Assembly: GCF_002245895.1 (NCBI RefSeq)
Contig: NZ_NPJZ01000001.1
Coordinates: 1,462,501-1,526,500, forward strand
Reading direction: 5' to 3'
Length of the DNA: 64,000 nucleotides
Source of the DNA: Rhodococcus sp. OK302
GTDB lineage: Bacteria; Actinomycetota; Actinomycetes; Mycobacteriales; Mycobacteriaceae
Both the position numbers and the translations under genes were made by a program. Position 1 is the first letter of the stretch. Each line of letters starts with the position of its first letter. Shown piece by piece: positions 9,549 through 18,273 of this stretch. The notes under the pieces are model-generated. The model saw only the letters and a list, made by a program, of their open reading frames with translations. It searched no databases and was not told where the DNA came from.

Positions 9549-10850
9549 TTCTTTCCGGTTCAGCCACGCATCCCACAGTGGACGCAGCGGGGCGTCGGTG
9601 AAACGTGATGCCAGATCGGCGAATTGCTCGGTACTGACAGTTCCGTGCCGATGCTTGGTAGTCCACTGGCGGATCAGTTCGAAGAACTTGTCGTCACCGA
9701 GAACTCCACGTAAGGCATGGAGCGTCAAGGCGCCGCGTTTGTAGATTCGATCGTCGAACATCAAGGCGGGACCGGGATTGCCGATAACCACATCCTGTGG
9801 TTTGCGCGCGAGCCCTTGGTAGGCGTTTGATGCCAGGGTCTCGGAGGATGGGCCGCCGGAGTTCTCGGACCAGATCCACTCTGCGTAGCAGGCGAAGCCT
9901 TCGTGCAACCAGATGTCGCACCAGGCTCCGAGGGTCAGGCTGTTGCCGAACCATTGGTGTGCAAGCTCGTGTGCCACAAGGCGTTCGGAGCCGCGTCGGC
10001 CGGTGCAGTGATTGGCACCGAAAATCGAGAGACCCTGCGCTTCGATGGGGATTTCGAGTTCGTCGTCGGTCACCACTGCGGTGTAGTCGGCAAAAGGGTA
10101 CGGCCCGAACAGTTTTCCGAACACTTCGAGCATCTGTGGTTGACGCGCGAAATCGACGTCGAACGAACTGCGTAGCCGTGGTGGGTGAACCGCGAAGATC
10201 GGAACCGGGCCCGCGCTGACCTGGCGATGCTCGTACTGCCCGATCTGGATGGTGGCCAGATAGGTGGCCATCGGTTCGGTCTGCTCGTACACCCAGGTGG
10301 TTGCGCCGGCCCGGATCTGCTTGCGGATCAGTGTCCCGTTGGCAAGGGCGTAGAACGGCGAATCAGTCGTAATCGAAATGCGGTACGACGCTTTGGAACT
10401 GGGATGATCGTCGCAGGGGAACCAGGACGCGGCACCGTTGGGTTGGCTGGCAACGAGGGTGCCTTCGGTGAGTTCTTCCCAGCCGACCTCACCCCACAGA
10501 CTTTTGATCGGTTCGGGATTGCCGGTGTACTGGACTGTGACGGAGAGGGCTCCTCCGGCCGGAATCTTGGTGGCCGGTGTGATGATCAGTTTGTTGTTCT
10601 GGTGGGAGTATTTGGAGCCGCGGGCGCCGTTGACCGCCACCTTGGATACCTGCAGGTTTTGGGCCAGATCGAAGCTGAACTTGGATCGGTTTTCGGTGGT
10701 GACGGCAGTGATGACGGCTTTACCGGCCAACCGATTGCTGAAAACCTTGTAGGTCAGTTCCAGTTCGTATCGCGACACACGGTATCCATGGTTGCCGTTG
10801 TGCGGCAGGTACGGATCGATCGGGTCGTCCGGAGACTTGTTCGGTTTCAC
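9534..10850 (-). CDS. M1-family zinc aminopeptidase, short form
   Basis: 438 residues from GTG 10850. The zinc site is HELAHQW (His294, Glu295, His298) with the downstream Glu317 in LHEGFACYAEW. Instead of the GAMEN exopeptidase motif it has IPIEAQGLSIFG, as seen in the short actinobacterial M1 group. There is no signal peptide. The chosen GTG overlaps the TGA of the upstream NRPS gene by 4 nt (GTGA), which argues for translational coupling. An earlier GTG at 10862 is possible. The 3' end overlaps the convergent MFS gene by 15 bp. Whether its substrate relates to the NRPS product is speculation. Confidence 0.92.
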   Translation of the reverse strand: MKPNKSPDDPIDPYLPHNGNHGYRVSRYELELTYKVFSNRLAGKAVITAVTTENRSKFSFDLAQNLQVSKVAVNGARGSKYSHQNNKLIITPATKIPAGGALSVTVQYTGNPEPIKSLWGEVGWEELTEGTLVASQPNGAASWFPCDDHPSSKASYRISITTDSPFYALANGTLIRKQIRAGATTWVYEQTEPMATYLATIQIGQYEHRQVSAGPVPIFAVHPPRLRSSFDVDFARQPQMLEVFGKLFGPYPFADYTAVVTDDELEIPIEAQGLSIFGANHCTGRRGSERLVAHELAHQWFGNSLTLGAWCDIWLHEGFACYAEWIWSENSGGPSSETLASNAYQGLARKPQDVVIGNPGPALMFDDRIYKRGALTLHALRGVLGDDKFFELIRQWTTKHRHGTVSTEQFADLASRFTDAPLRPLWDAWLNRKELPPR

Positions 10851-13800
10851 GAGGCGGCCCACGGTGCGATCGGGTTTCCCTGCCAGCGAGTGGACGGCGG
10901 AACAGTGTCACCTCGCATGACCAAAGACGCGGGGCCGACGGTTGCACCGGCGCCGATCCCGGCGGCCGGTAGCGCAACACAATGCGGTCCCAGAGTTGCG
11001 CCCGCGCCGAGGGTGACGGTGTCCATGGACATAATCCGATCATGGAAGAGGTGAGTTTGCACGACGCACCCCCGTTCAACGGTTGCGCCGTCGCCCAAAG
11101 TCACGAGATCCGCTTCGGGTAGCCAGTACGACTCGCACCACACGCCCTTGCCGATCTTGGCGCCCAATCCTCGCAAAAAGATGTTCAGAACTGCGGTTCC
11201 GGTTGCTGCGCGAGCGAACCAGGGGGCGGCGACGGTCTCGACAAAGGCGTCGGCAACCTCGTTGCGCCAGACGAAGGAACTCCACAGCGGGTGCTCTACC
11301 TTGTTGATCTTGCCGACGACAATCCACTTGGCAGCAACTGTGACGGCTCCGGCGACAGCTCCGGCGATCAGTAGGACAACGCCGCTGAGCAATGCGGCGA
11401 GCCAGAATCCGACGGCTCCGACGAGGGCTTCGAGTGCGAACAGCACACCGAGGCCGATGCCGAAAGTGACCATGACGGGGATAAGTCGGCAGGTTTCGAC
11501 AATTCCGCGGGCGATCTTGAGTCGCGTCGGGGGATTGAAGGTGCGGGCGACGTCGGTGTCTCCGGCGGCGCGACGTAGCCGCACAGGCGGGCTACCCAGC
11601 CACGACGATCCGGACTTCGCTTTGGACGGTGTGGCTGAGAGAACCGCGACCAGACCGTTTTTCGGGACGCGTCGACCGGGCGCCGTCATTCCGGAGTTGC
11701 CGAGGAAAGCGCGCTTGCCGATTTTGGCGTGCTCGATGTGCATCCAGCCGCCGCCGAGGCCGTAGCTGGCCACCATCGTGTCGTCGGCAAGGAAGGCGCC
11801 GTCGGCGACGGTCGTGAATTTGGGGAGAAGCAGGACTGTGGATGCTTCGACGTTCTTGCCGATCTTGGCACCGAGAAGCCGGAGCCAACCGGGCGTCAGC
11901 AGGCTTGCGTAGAGCGGGAAAAGGAACGTGCGGGCGGAGTCGAGAAGCCGCTCGGTTGCCCAGACTTGCCAGCCGATTCGGCTGCGGACGGGGTGGTAGC
12001 CCTCGACCATTCCGATCGACAACAGGCGTACCGCTACGAGAGTGATTCCGGCAAAGACCACCAGGCTGAGGATGGTGGCGACGGGAAGCATGATGAGGGA
12101 CTGAGTGATTGCGTCGCCGAGGGTCTCGGTGTCGCGAATCCACCAACCGATCAACACTATTCCCGCCATGAGGGCAAAGATCGGCACGCCCGCCAGGAAG
12201 ATTGATGTGACGCCGTAGACCGGAACCCATCCGGGTGCGCGTTTCGGATGTTCCGACGGCCAAGGATGATTCGCCTTGCCGACCTTGGTTGCGGGTGAAC
12301 CCGCCCACTGTTGATTGGCCTTCACTCGGCCGAATACCGCAGATCCGGGTTCGACCACCGCGTCCCGTCCGATGCGTGCGCCGGGCAGAAGTGTGGAACG
12401 CGAACCGACGGAAGCGCCGGCTCCGATTTTGATTTCACCGATGTGGACGACGTCTCCGTCGATCCAGTGGCCGGAGAGATCGACTTCGGGTTCGACAGAG
12501 CAGCCGTCACCGAGCTCGAGCATGCCGGTAATCGGTGGCAGTGTGTGCAGGTCGACGCCACGCCCGATGTCGGCGCCGAGAGCTCGGGCGTAGTAGAGCA
12601 TCCAGGGTGCACCCGAAAGATTGGCTGCGCCACTGGCTTCGGTGAGTCGATGCGCTATCCACAATCGAAGGTGCTCACTGCCGCCGCGAGGATAGGTACC
12701 GGGTTGCAGGTTTCGCAGTAGCAGCCGGGTACCGATCACGGAGATCGCCATGCGGCCGATCGGCGTGATGAACACGATGAACGCCAACAAGATCCACCAC
12801 CACGAGACCGTTGGCGCCCAGCTGGCGTCGACGAACCAGCCGAGCACGTTGTTCGCGATTGCGAGCCACGTGACCCACTGCAGTCCGGTGAGCGTGGTCA
12901 GTGGAACTGTTGCCGCTACCTGCAACAGTTGGGTTTTCAGTGGTGTGGGCTTGACGATGCGCGTCTCGACGGTTTCGGTGGGCGCCAATTCGTCGAGGTA
13001 TTCGGCGAGAGATCCCAACCGGGGATGATCGTAAAGTTGAGCGACTGTCACTTCCGGGAAGCGCTCACGCAATGCTGTCACGAGCTGTGCGGCGGAGAGT
13101 GATCCACCGCCCACCTCGAAGAAGTCGTCGTCGAGGCCGGTGATCTGCGCGCCGAGGATCGAACCCCACAGCCCGGCAACCCAGGCTGCAGTTCCGTCGA
13201 GTCCCAGTGCAGCCCCGGCATCTTCGCCGGCTCCGGGCAGTGGCCAGGGGAGCGCATTGCGATCGACCTTGCCGGACGTACGCGTCGGAAGCTCGTCCAT
13301 CAATGCCAAACGAGGAACGAGGGCTGCCGGCAACTGCTCACTGAGCTGTGCGTGGGCGGCCTTGAGATCGAAGTCGGGATCGGTGCTCGCGATGTATCCG
13401 ACGAGCAGTTGATTGCCGGCCGCGGTCTTCTTGACAGCTGCTGCGGCACCGCTGACACCCGGAAGGTTTTGCAGAGCATTGTCGACTTCGCCGAGTTCGA
13501 TGCGTCGGCCGCCGAGCTTGACCTGATCGTCGGCTCGGCCCTGGAACATGAGTCCCTCGAGTTCGAGCCGGACGAGGTCACCACTGCGATACGCCCGGTC
13601 CCAGCCGAGCGAGGGCATCGACGCGTACTTCTCGGCGTCCTTCGCCGGATCGAGATAGCGAGCCAGGCCGACGCCGCCGATCACCAGCTCACCGACTTCG
13701 CCGACGGCAACGGGGTTGTTCTGGGCGTCGACGACGGCCAGGTCCCAGCCGTCGAGTGGAAGCCCGATGCTGACGGGGCTCTTGCCGTCCATGATCGCGC

Positions 13801-14761
13801 CGCACGCGACGACGGTCGCTTCGGTAGGTCCGTACGTGTTCCAGACTTCACGGCCTTCGACGGCCAGACGCTCCGCCAACTCGGGCGGGCAGGCTTCGCC
13901 ACCGAAAATCAGCAGACGGACGGCTTCGAGGGCTTCAGCGGGCCACAACGACGCCAGCGTCGGAACGGTGGAGACGATGCTGACATCGCGGGAGACCAGC
14001 CACGGCCCGAGGTCCATGCCGCTGCGGACAAGTGATCGAGGCGCGGGAACCAGGCAGGCGCTGTGACGCCAGGCGAGCCACATCTCCTCGCACGACGCGT
14101 CGAAGGCGACGGACAGTCCGGCGAGAACACGATCTCCGGGACCGATCGGCTCGTCCTGAAGGAACATGCGGGCTTCGGCGTCGACAAACGCCGCAGCATT
14201 GAGGTGAGTGACGGCAACACCCTTGGGGGTGCCGGTGGAGCCGGAGGTGAAGATGATCCAGGCGTCGTCTTCGGGTTCGGGTTCGCGTATCGGTGGATGC
14301 TCGAGTCGCTTCGGCGCCGTGCCGGGTTGGATGCCGTCGCCGGTGATGATGGCGGTTACCTGGGCTTCGCCGAACACCAGGTCGGCACGCTCTTCCGGGT
14401 CGTCGGCGTCGACCGGCACGTAGGCGGCACCGGCCGCGAGAATCGACAGAATTGCCACGTACAGCGCCCGTGAACCGGACGGCATCCGGATGCCGACGCG
14501 GTCACCCGCACCGACGCCGGCGTCAGCCAGCCAACGCGCGCCCTGCTCGATTTCGTCGAGCAGTTCGGCGTAGGACAGCGTGGTCTCGCCGTCGTCGATT
14601 GCGGGTGCTTCGGGGTTTGCCTGCGCGGATGCCCGCACGATATCGATGAGAGTGCGCGGCGCAGGGGCCTGCGACGAACGTAGGAATGCGGACGGAATCC
14701 CGAGAGGTGTTTCCGTCGACTGCGGCTGGAGTGGCAAACCCGTTGATCCTGTTCTGCTCAT
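10847..14761 (-). CDS. Pls/PosA-family non-ribosomal peptide synthetase (adenylation-PCP-membrane-hexapeptide)
   Basis: 1304 residues. Residues about 40-510 form an adenylation domain with core motifs IIFTSGSTGTPKG, FDASCEEMW, YGPTEATV, YRSGDLVRLE and TSGKVDRNALP. A carrier domain follows with DDFFEVGGGSLSAAQL (phosphopantetheine Ser). The remaining 700 residues alternate transmembrane helices with left-handed beta-helix hexapeptide segments. This is the layout of epsilon-poly-L-lysine synthetase (Pls) and its PosA relatives, which build amino acid homopolymers or aminoacyl conjugates at the membrane without condensation or thioesterase domains. The adenylated substrate cannot be read with certainty. 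ATG start; the downstream M1 peptidase is coupled through a GTGA overlap. Confidence 0.93.
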   Translation of the reverse strand: MSRTGSTGLPLQPQSTETPLGIPSAFLRSSQAPAPRTLIDIVRASAQANPEAPAIDDGETTLSYAELLDEIEQGARWLADAGVGAGDRVGIRMPSGSRALYVAILSILAAGAAYVPVDADDPEERADLVFGEAQVTAIITGDGIQPGTAPKRLEHPPIREPEPEDDAWIIFTSGSTGTPKGVAVTHLNAAAFVDAEARMFLQDEPIGPGDRVLAGLSVAFDASCEEMWLAWRHSACLVPAPRSLVRSGMDLGPWLVSRDVSIVSTVPTLASLWPAEALEAVRLLIFGGEACPPELAERLAVEGREVWNTYGPTEATVVACGAIMDGKSPVSIGLPLDGWDLAVVDAQNNPVAVGEVGELVIGGVGLARYLDPAKDAEKYASMPSLGWDRAYRSGDLVRLELEGLMFQGRADDQVKLGGRRIELGEVDNALQNLPGVSGAAAAVKKTAAGNQLLVGYIASTDPDFDLKAAHAQLSEQLPAALVPRLALMDELPTRTSGKVDRNALPWPLPGAGEDAGAALGLDGTAAWVAGLWGSILGAQITGLDDDFFEVGGGSLSAAQLVTALRERFPEVTVAQLYDHPRLGSLAEYLDELAPTETVETRIVKPTPLKTQLLQVAATVPLTTLTGLQWVTWLAIANNVLGWFVDASWAPTVSWWWILLAFIVFITPIGRMAISVIGTRLLLRNLQPGTYPRGGSEHLRLWIAHRLTEASGAANLSGAPWMLYYARALGADIGRGVDLHTLPPITGMLELGDGCSVEPEVDLSGHWIDGDVVHIGEIKIGAGASVGSRSTLLPGARIGRDAVVEPGSAVFGRVKANQQWAGSPATKVGKANHPWPSEHPKRAPGWVPVYGVTSIFLAGVPIFALMAGIVLIGWWIRDTETLGDAITQSLIMLPVATILSLVVFAGITLVAVRLLSIGMVEGYHPVRSRIGWQVWATERLLDSARTFLFPLYASLLTPGWLRLLGAKIGKNVEASTVLLLPKFTTVADGAFLADDTMVASYGLGGGWMHIEHAKIGKRAFLGNSGMTAPGRRVPKNGLVAVLSATPSKAKSGSSWLGSPPVRLRRAAGDTDVARTFNPPTRLKIARGIVETCRLIPVMVTFGIGLGVLFALEALVGAVGFWLAALLSGVVLLIAGAVAGAVTVAAKWIVVGKINKVEHPLWSSFVWRNEVADAFVETVAAPWFARAATGTAVLNIFLRGLGAKIGKGVWCESYWLPEADLVTLGDGATVERGCVVQTHLFHDRIMSMDTVTLGAGATLGPHCVALPAAGIGAGATVGPASLVMRGDTVPPSTRWQGNPIAPWAAS

Positions 14762-14856
14762 GAATCTTCGCTCGTGTGATCTGTCGAGTTGTTATCTCAC
14801 GACAAGTTTGCGAGTTGGTGAACAGTTCTGCCTAATGCAACATGCCGACATTGCGG

Positions 14857-16737
14857 TTATTCCGGGTTGGCGTTGCTTTGCAACTGTCCTTCGGCCGAAT
14901 CGGCGAACTCGGGTGTGTCGAAGACTTCGCCCCCCAACGGGTCGACGGCCTGCGAATCCTCGGAGATATCGACGACACCGGTATCGGGATCGATGTTGAC
15001 GGCGTGCGCAGGCACTTCGTGGACGGTGATGAAGACGTGCGACTCTCCCGAATCGGTCGGGATCCCGACCGGGGCGGGGGTAAGCCCGGCCAAGGTCGAC
15101 GAGATATTCAGATCGCGAAGTCGCTTGACCGAAGGCTGGGGGACCTCGGTTTCAGCCATGGCAGTTGTCGACACCCGTAGATAGCGCGGCGCTGCGGCGA
15201 CTTCGTAGCGGAAGGCCTTGAGCATCGACAGACACGCCAACACCATGATGATCGAGAACGGCACAGCAGTGGCTATGGCAACCGTTTGCAGCGCGGTCAG
15301 GGAAGTACTGCCACCGACGATGAGGAGGATCGCCGCAGCTGCGCCCGAGAGGAAGGTCCAGTAGATCCGCGTGATCTTGGAGGTTTCGAGATTGCCGCCG
15401 TTGGCGAGAATGTCGATGACAATCGAACCGGAGTCGGCAGACGTGACGAAGAAGAACACGATCACCATGATCGCGAGGAGACTCGTGAAGGTGCTCAACG
15501 GAAGTCCGTCGAGAAGGACGAACAGCGACGTGTTGGTGTCGACGGCACCTGATGCGTCGAGCATCGTGCCCTCGTTGCGCTGACGAAGAATGCCGGAGTT
15601 ACCGAAGATGGTGAACCAGAGCGATCCGACGAGTGTCGGCGCGAGCAGCACACCGAAGACAAATTCCCGGATGGTGCGGCCACGTGAGATGCGCGCGATG
15701 AACATACCGACAAACGGTGCCCAACTCATCCACCAACCCCAGTAGAAGATGGTCCAGGTGCCGGCCCAACCGTCTTCGGCGAACGGAGAGGTGCGCAGCA
15801 TCAGTTCGGGCAGCGCCTGAATGTAACCGCCGATGTTCTGCACCCAGGACTGCAGCAGGAACAGTGTGGGACCGAGGAGCAGCACGAACAAGGCCAGGAG
15901 CGCGGCCAGGATCATGTTGGTGTTGGAGAGCCATTTAAGCCCCTTGGCGACGCCCGACGCTACCGAGAATGTCGCCATCGCGGTGACGATGACAATGATC
16001 GTGATGACGAGGCCGTTGCCGGTGTCTACCCAGCCGAGGTAGTCGAGGCCCGCGGAAATCTGCTGGACTCCGAAGCCGAGTGAGGTTGCGACACCGAACA
16101 GGGTGCCGACGATGGCGATGACGTCGATGGTGTGGCCGATTTTGCCTTCGATTCGGGCGCGACCCAGCAGAGGTTCCAGCAGCCAGCGGATCGACAGTGG
16201 ACGGCCCTTGCGGTACGTCATGTAGGCCAGGCCCAATCCGACGACGACGTAGATAGCCCATGCGTGCAGGCCCCAGTGGAACATCGTGAGTTCCATGGCC
16301 TGATTTGCGGCGGCATCGGTGGATCCGGGGATCCGGCCCGCAACCGGTGGTGTGACGTAGTGCGAAAGTGGTTCTGCTACTCCGTAGAACACGAGACCGA
16401 TGCCCATGCCGGCGCTGAAGAGCATGGCGAACCACGACATCATGCCGAACTCGGGATTCTCGTCGTCACGGCCGAGTCTGATGTTGCCGATACGGCTGAT
16501 TCCGCAGTAGAACGCAAAGGCAACAAACCCGGTGGCGGAGAGGACGTACCACCATCCGACGCCGTTACTGATCGCGTTGTTAAGCCTGATGAAGGCATCC
16601 GACGCCGTTCCCGCGTAGATCACCGCAAACGCGATCAGTCCGAAAATCACTATCGATGCCGGGACGAATACGGGTTTCCGCAGTCCCTTCCATGCATTTT
16701 TAACGCAGTCATCTTTGCTCCTCCAACAGTTGAGCAT
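14857..16737 (-). CDS. BCCT-family betaine/carnitine/choline transporter
   Basis: 626 residues from ATG 16737, with 12 hydrophobic helices. The family signature is clear in YWGWWMSWAPFVGMFIARIS and RGRTIREFVFG. Such carriers take up compatible solutes using Na+ or H+. A C-terminal cytoplasmic tail of about 90 residues is acidic, as in osmoregulated BCCT carriers where the tail senses the membrane. A GTG three codons upstream (16746) is also possible. It is the single gene on this strand between the NRPS start and the 17 kb gap, 95 bp upstream of the NRPS start codon. Confidence 0.95.
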   Translation of the reverse strand: MLNCWRSKDDCVKNAWKGLRKPVFVPASIVIFGLIAFAVIYAGTASDAFIRLNNAISNGVGWWYVLSATGFVAFAFYCGISRIGNIRLGRDDENPEFGMMSWFAMLFSAGMGIGLVFYGVAEPLSHYVTPPVAGRIPGSTDAAANQAMELTMFHWGLHAWAIYVVVGLGLAYMTYRKGRPLSIRWLLEPLLGRARIEGKIGHTIDVIAIVGTLFGVATSLGFGVQQISAGLDYLGWVDTGNGLVITIIVIVTAMATFSVASGVAKGLKWLSNTNMILAALLALFVLLLGPTLFLLQSWVQNIGGYIQALPELMLRTSPFAEDGWAGTWTIFYWGWWMSWAPFVGMFIARISRGRTIREFVFGVLLAPTLVGSLWFTIFGNSGILRQRNEGTMLDASGAVDTNTSLFVLLDGLPLSTFTSLLAIMVIVFFFVTSADSGSIVIDILANGGNLETSKITRIYWTFLSGAAAAILLIVGGSTSLTALQTVAIATAVPFSIIMVLACLSMLKAFRYEVAAAPRYLRVSTTAMAETEVPQPSVKRLRDLNISSTLAGLTPAPVGIPTDSGESHVFITVHEVPAHAVNIDPDTGVVDISEDSQAVDPLGGEVFDTPEFADSAEGQLQSNANPE

Positions 16738-17132
16738 GTACAGCACACTTCGGCGGCATCGTCGACGTGCTCAGCTCCAGTCAAGACTGGACTATTGCTG
16801 CGCATTACAAGGTAGCCCCGCCATTCGAATGGCTCAACTGGACGAAAGTTGGTGCAATGTGGGCGAATATGTGCAACATGCCAGGATCGGAGTAGTAACT
16901 ATGTTGGAGTGAAAGGTTTTTGGATACCGATTTGACTGGGACGCGACGAATCTCGTTGGAATTCAAGGAATGATCGATGGCGTGACGGCTCTCAGCGGAT
17001 GTGGTCTGTCAAGATCGACGAATGAGTCTGTAGGTCAAGTGGTTATGGCAGGCGGAAGTCGCACTTGGGCTCGTGGCGCCGATGAGGCCGAAATGTAACT
17101 GTGATGGTAGCCACTGCGGGCCGTAGAGAGGC
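16738..17132. other. Intergenic region upstream of the BCCT gene
   Basis: About 395 bp with no convincing ORF, RNA gene or terminator hairpin. It should contain the BCCT promoter, reading to the left. Nothing more specific could be supported. Confidence 0.5.
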
Positions 17133-17519
17133 CTATTTGCCGAGTTCCGCATCAATCAGTTCTGCGGCATCTTTCAACCCGAGGCCGTTGTATTGCTCGC
17201 GCAGTGCCTTGACTGCCGGGATGCGTGAGTCGGTTGAGGCGATGGCTTTGCGTACGTCTTCGATCGGAATTTCCGACGGGTCGACGGTTGACGTCAGCCG
17301 ACTGTTTCGCGGGTTGGGCATGTTCTTCCAAGACTGGACCGTCCTGATCGCGAATCCGACAGTCGCGAATACCCAAGCAGAGAGGCGCACCCAATTCCAC
17401 ACGGTGTGTTCCGAGATCACGGCATCAATGGTGGACGGGCCCAGAACTAGCAAGGCGGCCAATGTGACGGTGTGCATCCACCGTTCGGCGCGTCTGCTCT
17501 CGTACCATCGCTCCGCCAT
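17133..17519 (-). CDS. small membrane protein with C-terminal L7/L12-like domain
   Basis: 128 residues from ATG 17519; the open frame extends further upstream but that part looks non-coding. Two hydrophobic helices (about residues 15-60) are followed by a charged linker. The last 35 residues (AVKALREQYNGLGLKDAAEL) closely resemble the C-terminal domain of ribosomal protein L7/L12, whose helix normally binds translation factors. Actinobacteria contain several uncharacterised membrane proteins with this tail. No operon partner. Function unknown. Confidence 0.7.
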   Translation of the reverse strand: MAERWYESRRAERWMHTVTLAALLVLGPSTIDAVISEHTVWNWVRLSAWVFATVGFAIRTVQSWKNMPNPRNSRLTSTVDPSEIPIEDVRKAIASTDSRIPAVKALREQYNGLGLKDAAELIDAELGK

Positions 17520-17606
17520 TATTCGATCGTCGCACGTGAAAGATGCTCGACACCTCGGAACGCACGGACGATGATCAAACGCATTCGCCGTAGACAGGAG
17601 AATTGC

Positions 17607-17960
17607 ATGAGAGCGACACGCATAACCGCCAATCTCAGAGTGGATGACATCGAGGCTGCACAAGGTTTCTATACCGACTATCTCGGTTTGAGTACCGAGG
17701 AGTTCAATCTGGGGTGGGTGGCTCGGTACACGTCTCCAAGCAACGGGGAACACGTCCAGCTTGTAACGCGCGATGCAACCGCAACCGAAGACTCGGTTAT
17801 CTCAGTCCACACGGATGACCTCGACGGTGCGTACGAAGAAGCTCGCAAACTCGGCTTCGAGATCGTGCACCCGATAACTACCGAAGAGTGGGGCGTTCGA
17901 CGGTTCTTCGTTCGAGCACCGGACGGCAACGTCATCAACATCGTGAGCCATCGAGACTGA
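17607..17960 (+). CDS. VOC-superfamily (glyoxalase/bleomycin-resistance-like) protein
   Basis: 117 residues from ATG 17607, preceded by ACAGGAG. It has a compact pair of beta-alpha-beta-beta-beta modules: VDDIEAAQGFYTDYLGLS in the first half and FFVRAPDGNVINIVSH in the second. The terminal D-G-N-x-I pattern is the usual VOC metal-site strand, although the canonical Glu appears as Asn. It could be a dioxygenase, a lyase or a binding protein. It stands alone and the substrate is not predictable. Confidence 0.85.
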   Translation: MRATRITANLRVDDIEAAQGFYTDYLGLSTEEFNLGWVARYTSPSNGEHVQLVTRDATATEDSVISVHTDDLDGAYEEARKLGFEIVHPITTEEWGVRRFFVRAPDGNVINIVSHRD

Positions 17961-18102
17961 GGCCACCTCTGATCGGAAAAGTAAGAGTGGCAACGATATT
18001 CGGCCGCTTCGAACCTGGCCGGTAGGCGCATTGTCGTGCGGGGGATCCGGATGCGTCAATGCGAAAGGTTGACAAGGTTGGAAGTTCCTGCCATTCTCGT
18101 TG

Positions 18103-18245
18103 CCAGGTCACGAGTACCAGTGTTCAGCCCCGGCTTGCTGGTCGGCAACCCTCCTCCGCGGTGGGGTGCTCCGGGTGACGACCCGGCTGTATCCGAAAAC
18201 GGATGCGGCAAGCGCGGGCTCTTCCGGGAACATCACCCGAAAAAT
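18103..18245 (+). promoter_or_regulatory. SAM-IV riboswitch
   Basis: The segment GGTCACGAGTACCAG, then CCCCGGCTTGCTGGTCGGCAACCC, TCCGCGGTGGGGTGC and TCCGGGTGACGACC, matches the actinobacterial SAM-IV core. The outer helix pairs GGTCA (18106-18110) with TGACGACC around 18176-18183. A further hairpin, ATCCGAAAACGGAT, lies 3' of the closing helix, as the SAM-IV architecture expects. It ends about 30 nt before the start of the PLP enzyme gene, which it should repress when S-adenosylmethionine is abundant. Boundaries are approximate; the assignment is from memory of the consensus, not a covariance search. Confidence 0.87.
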
Positions 18246-18273
18246 GAGTCCTTGAACGTGAGGATTGTCTTCG

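Noticed and set aside
9660..10100. Missing GAMEN motif as evidence of a broken M1 peptidase
   Set aside because: The short actinobacterial M1 group normally lacks it, and the zinc site is complete.
10185..11054. 289-codon plus-strand frame opposite the M1 peptidase and NRPS end
   Set aside because: It is the complement of two well-supported genes and has no motif of its own.
10847..14761. Possible multi-module NRPS able to make a complex peptide
   Set aside because: Only one adenylation and one carrier domain are present and no condensation domain was seen; the rest is membrane and hexapeptide, so a single-monomer product is more likely.
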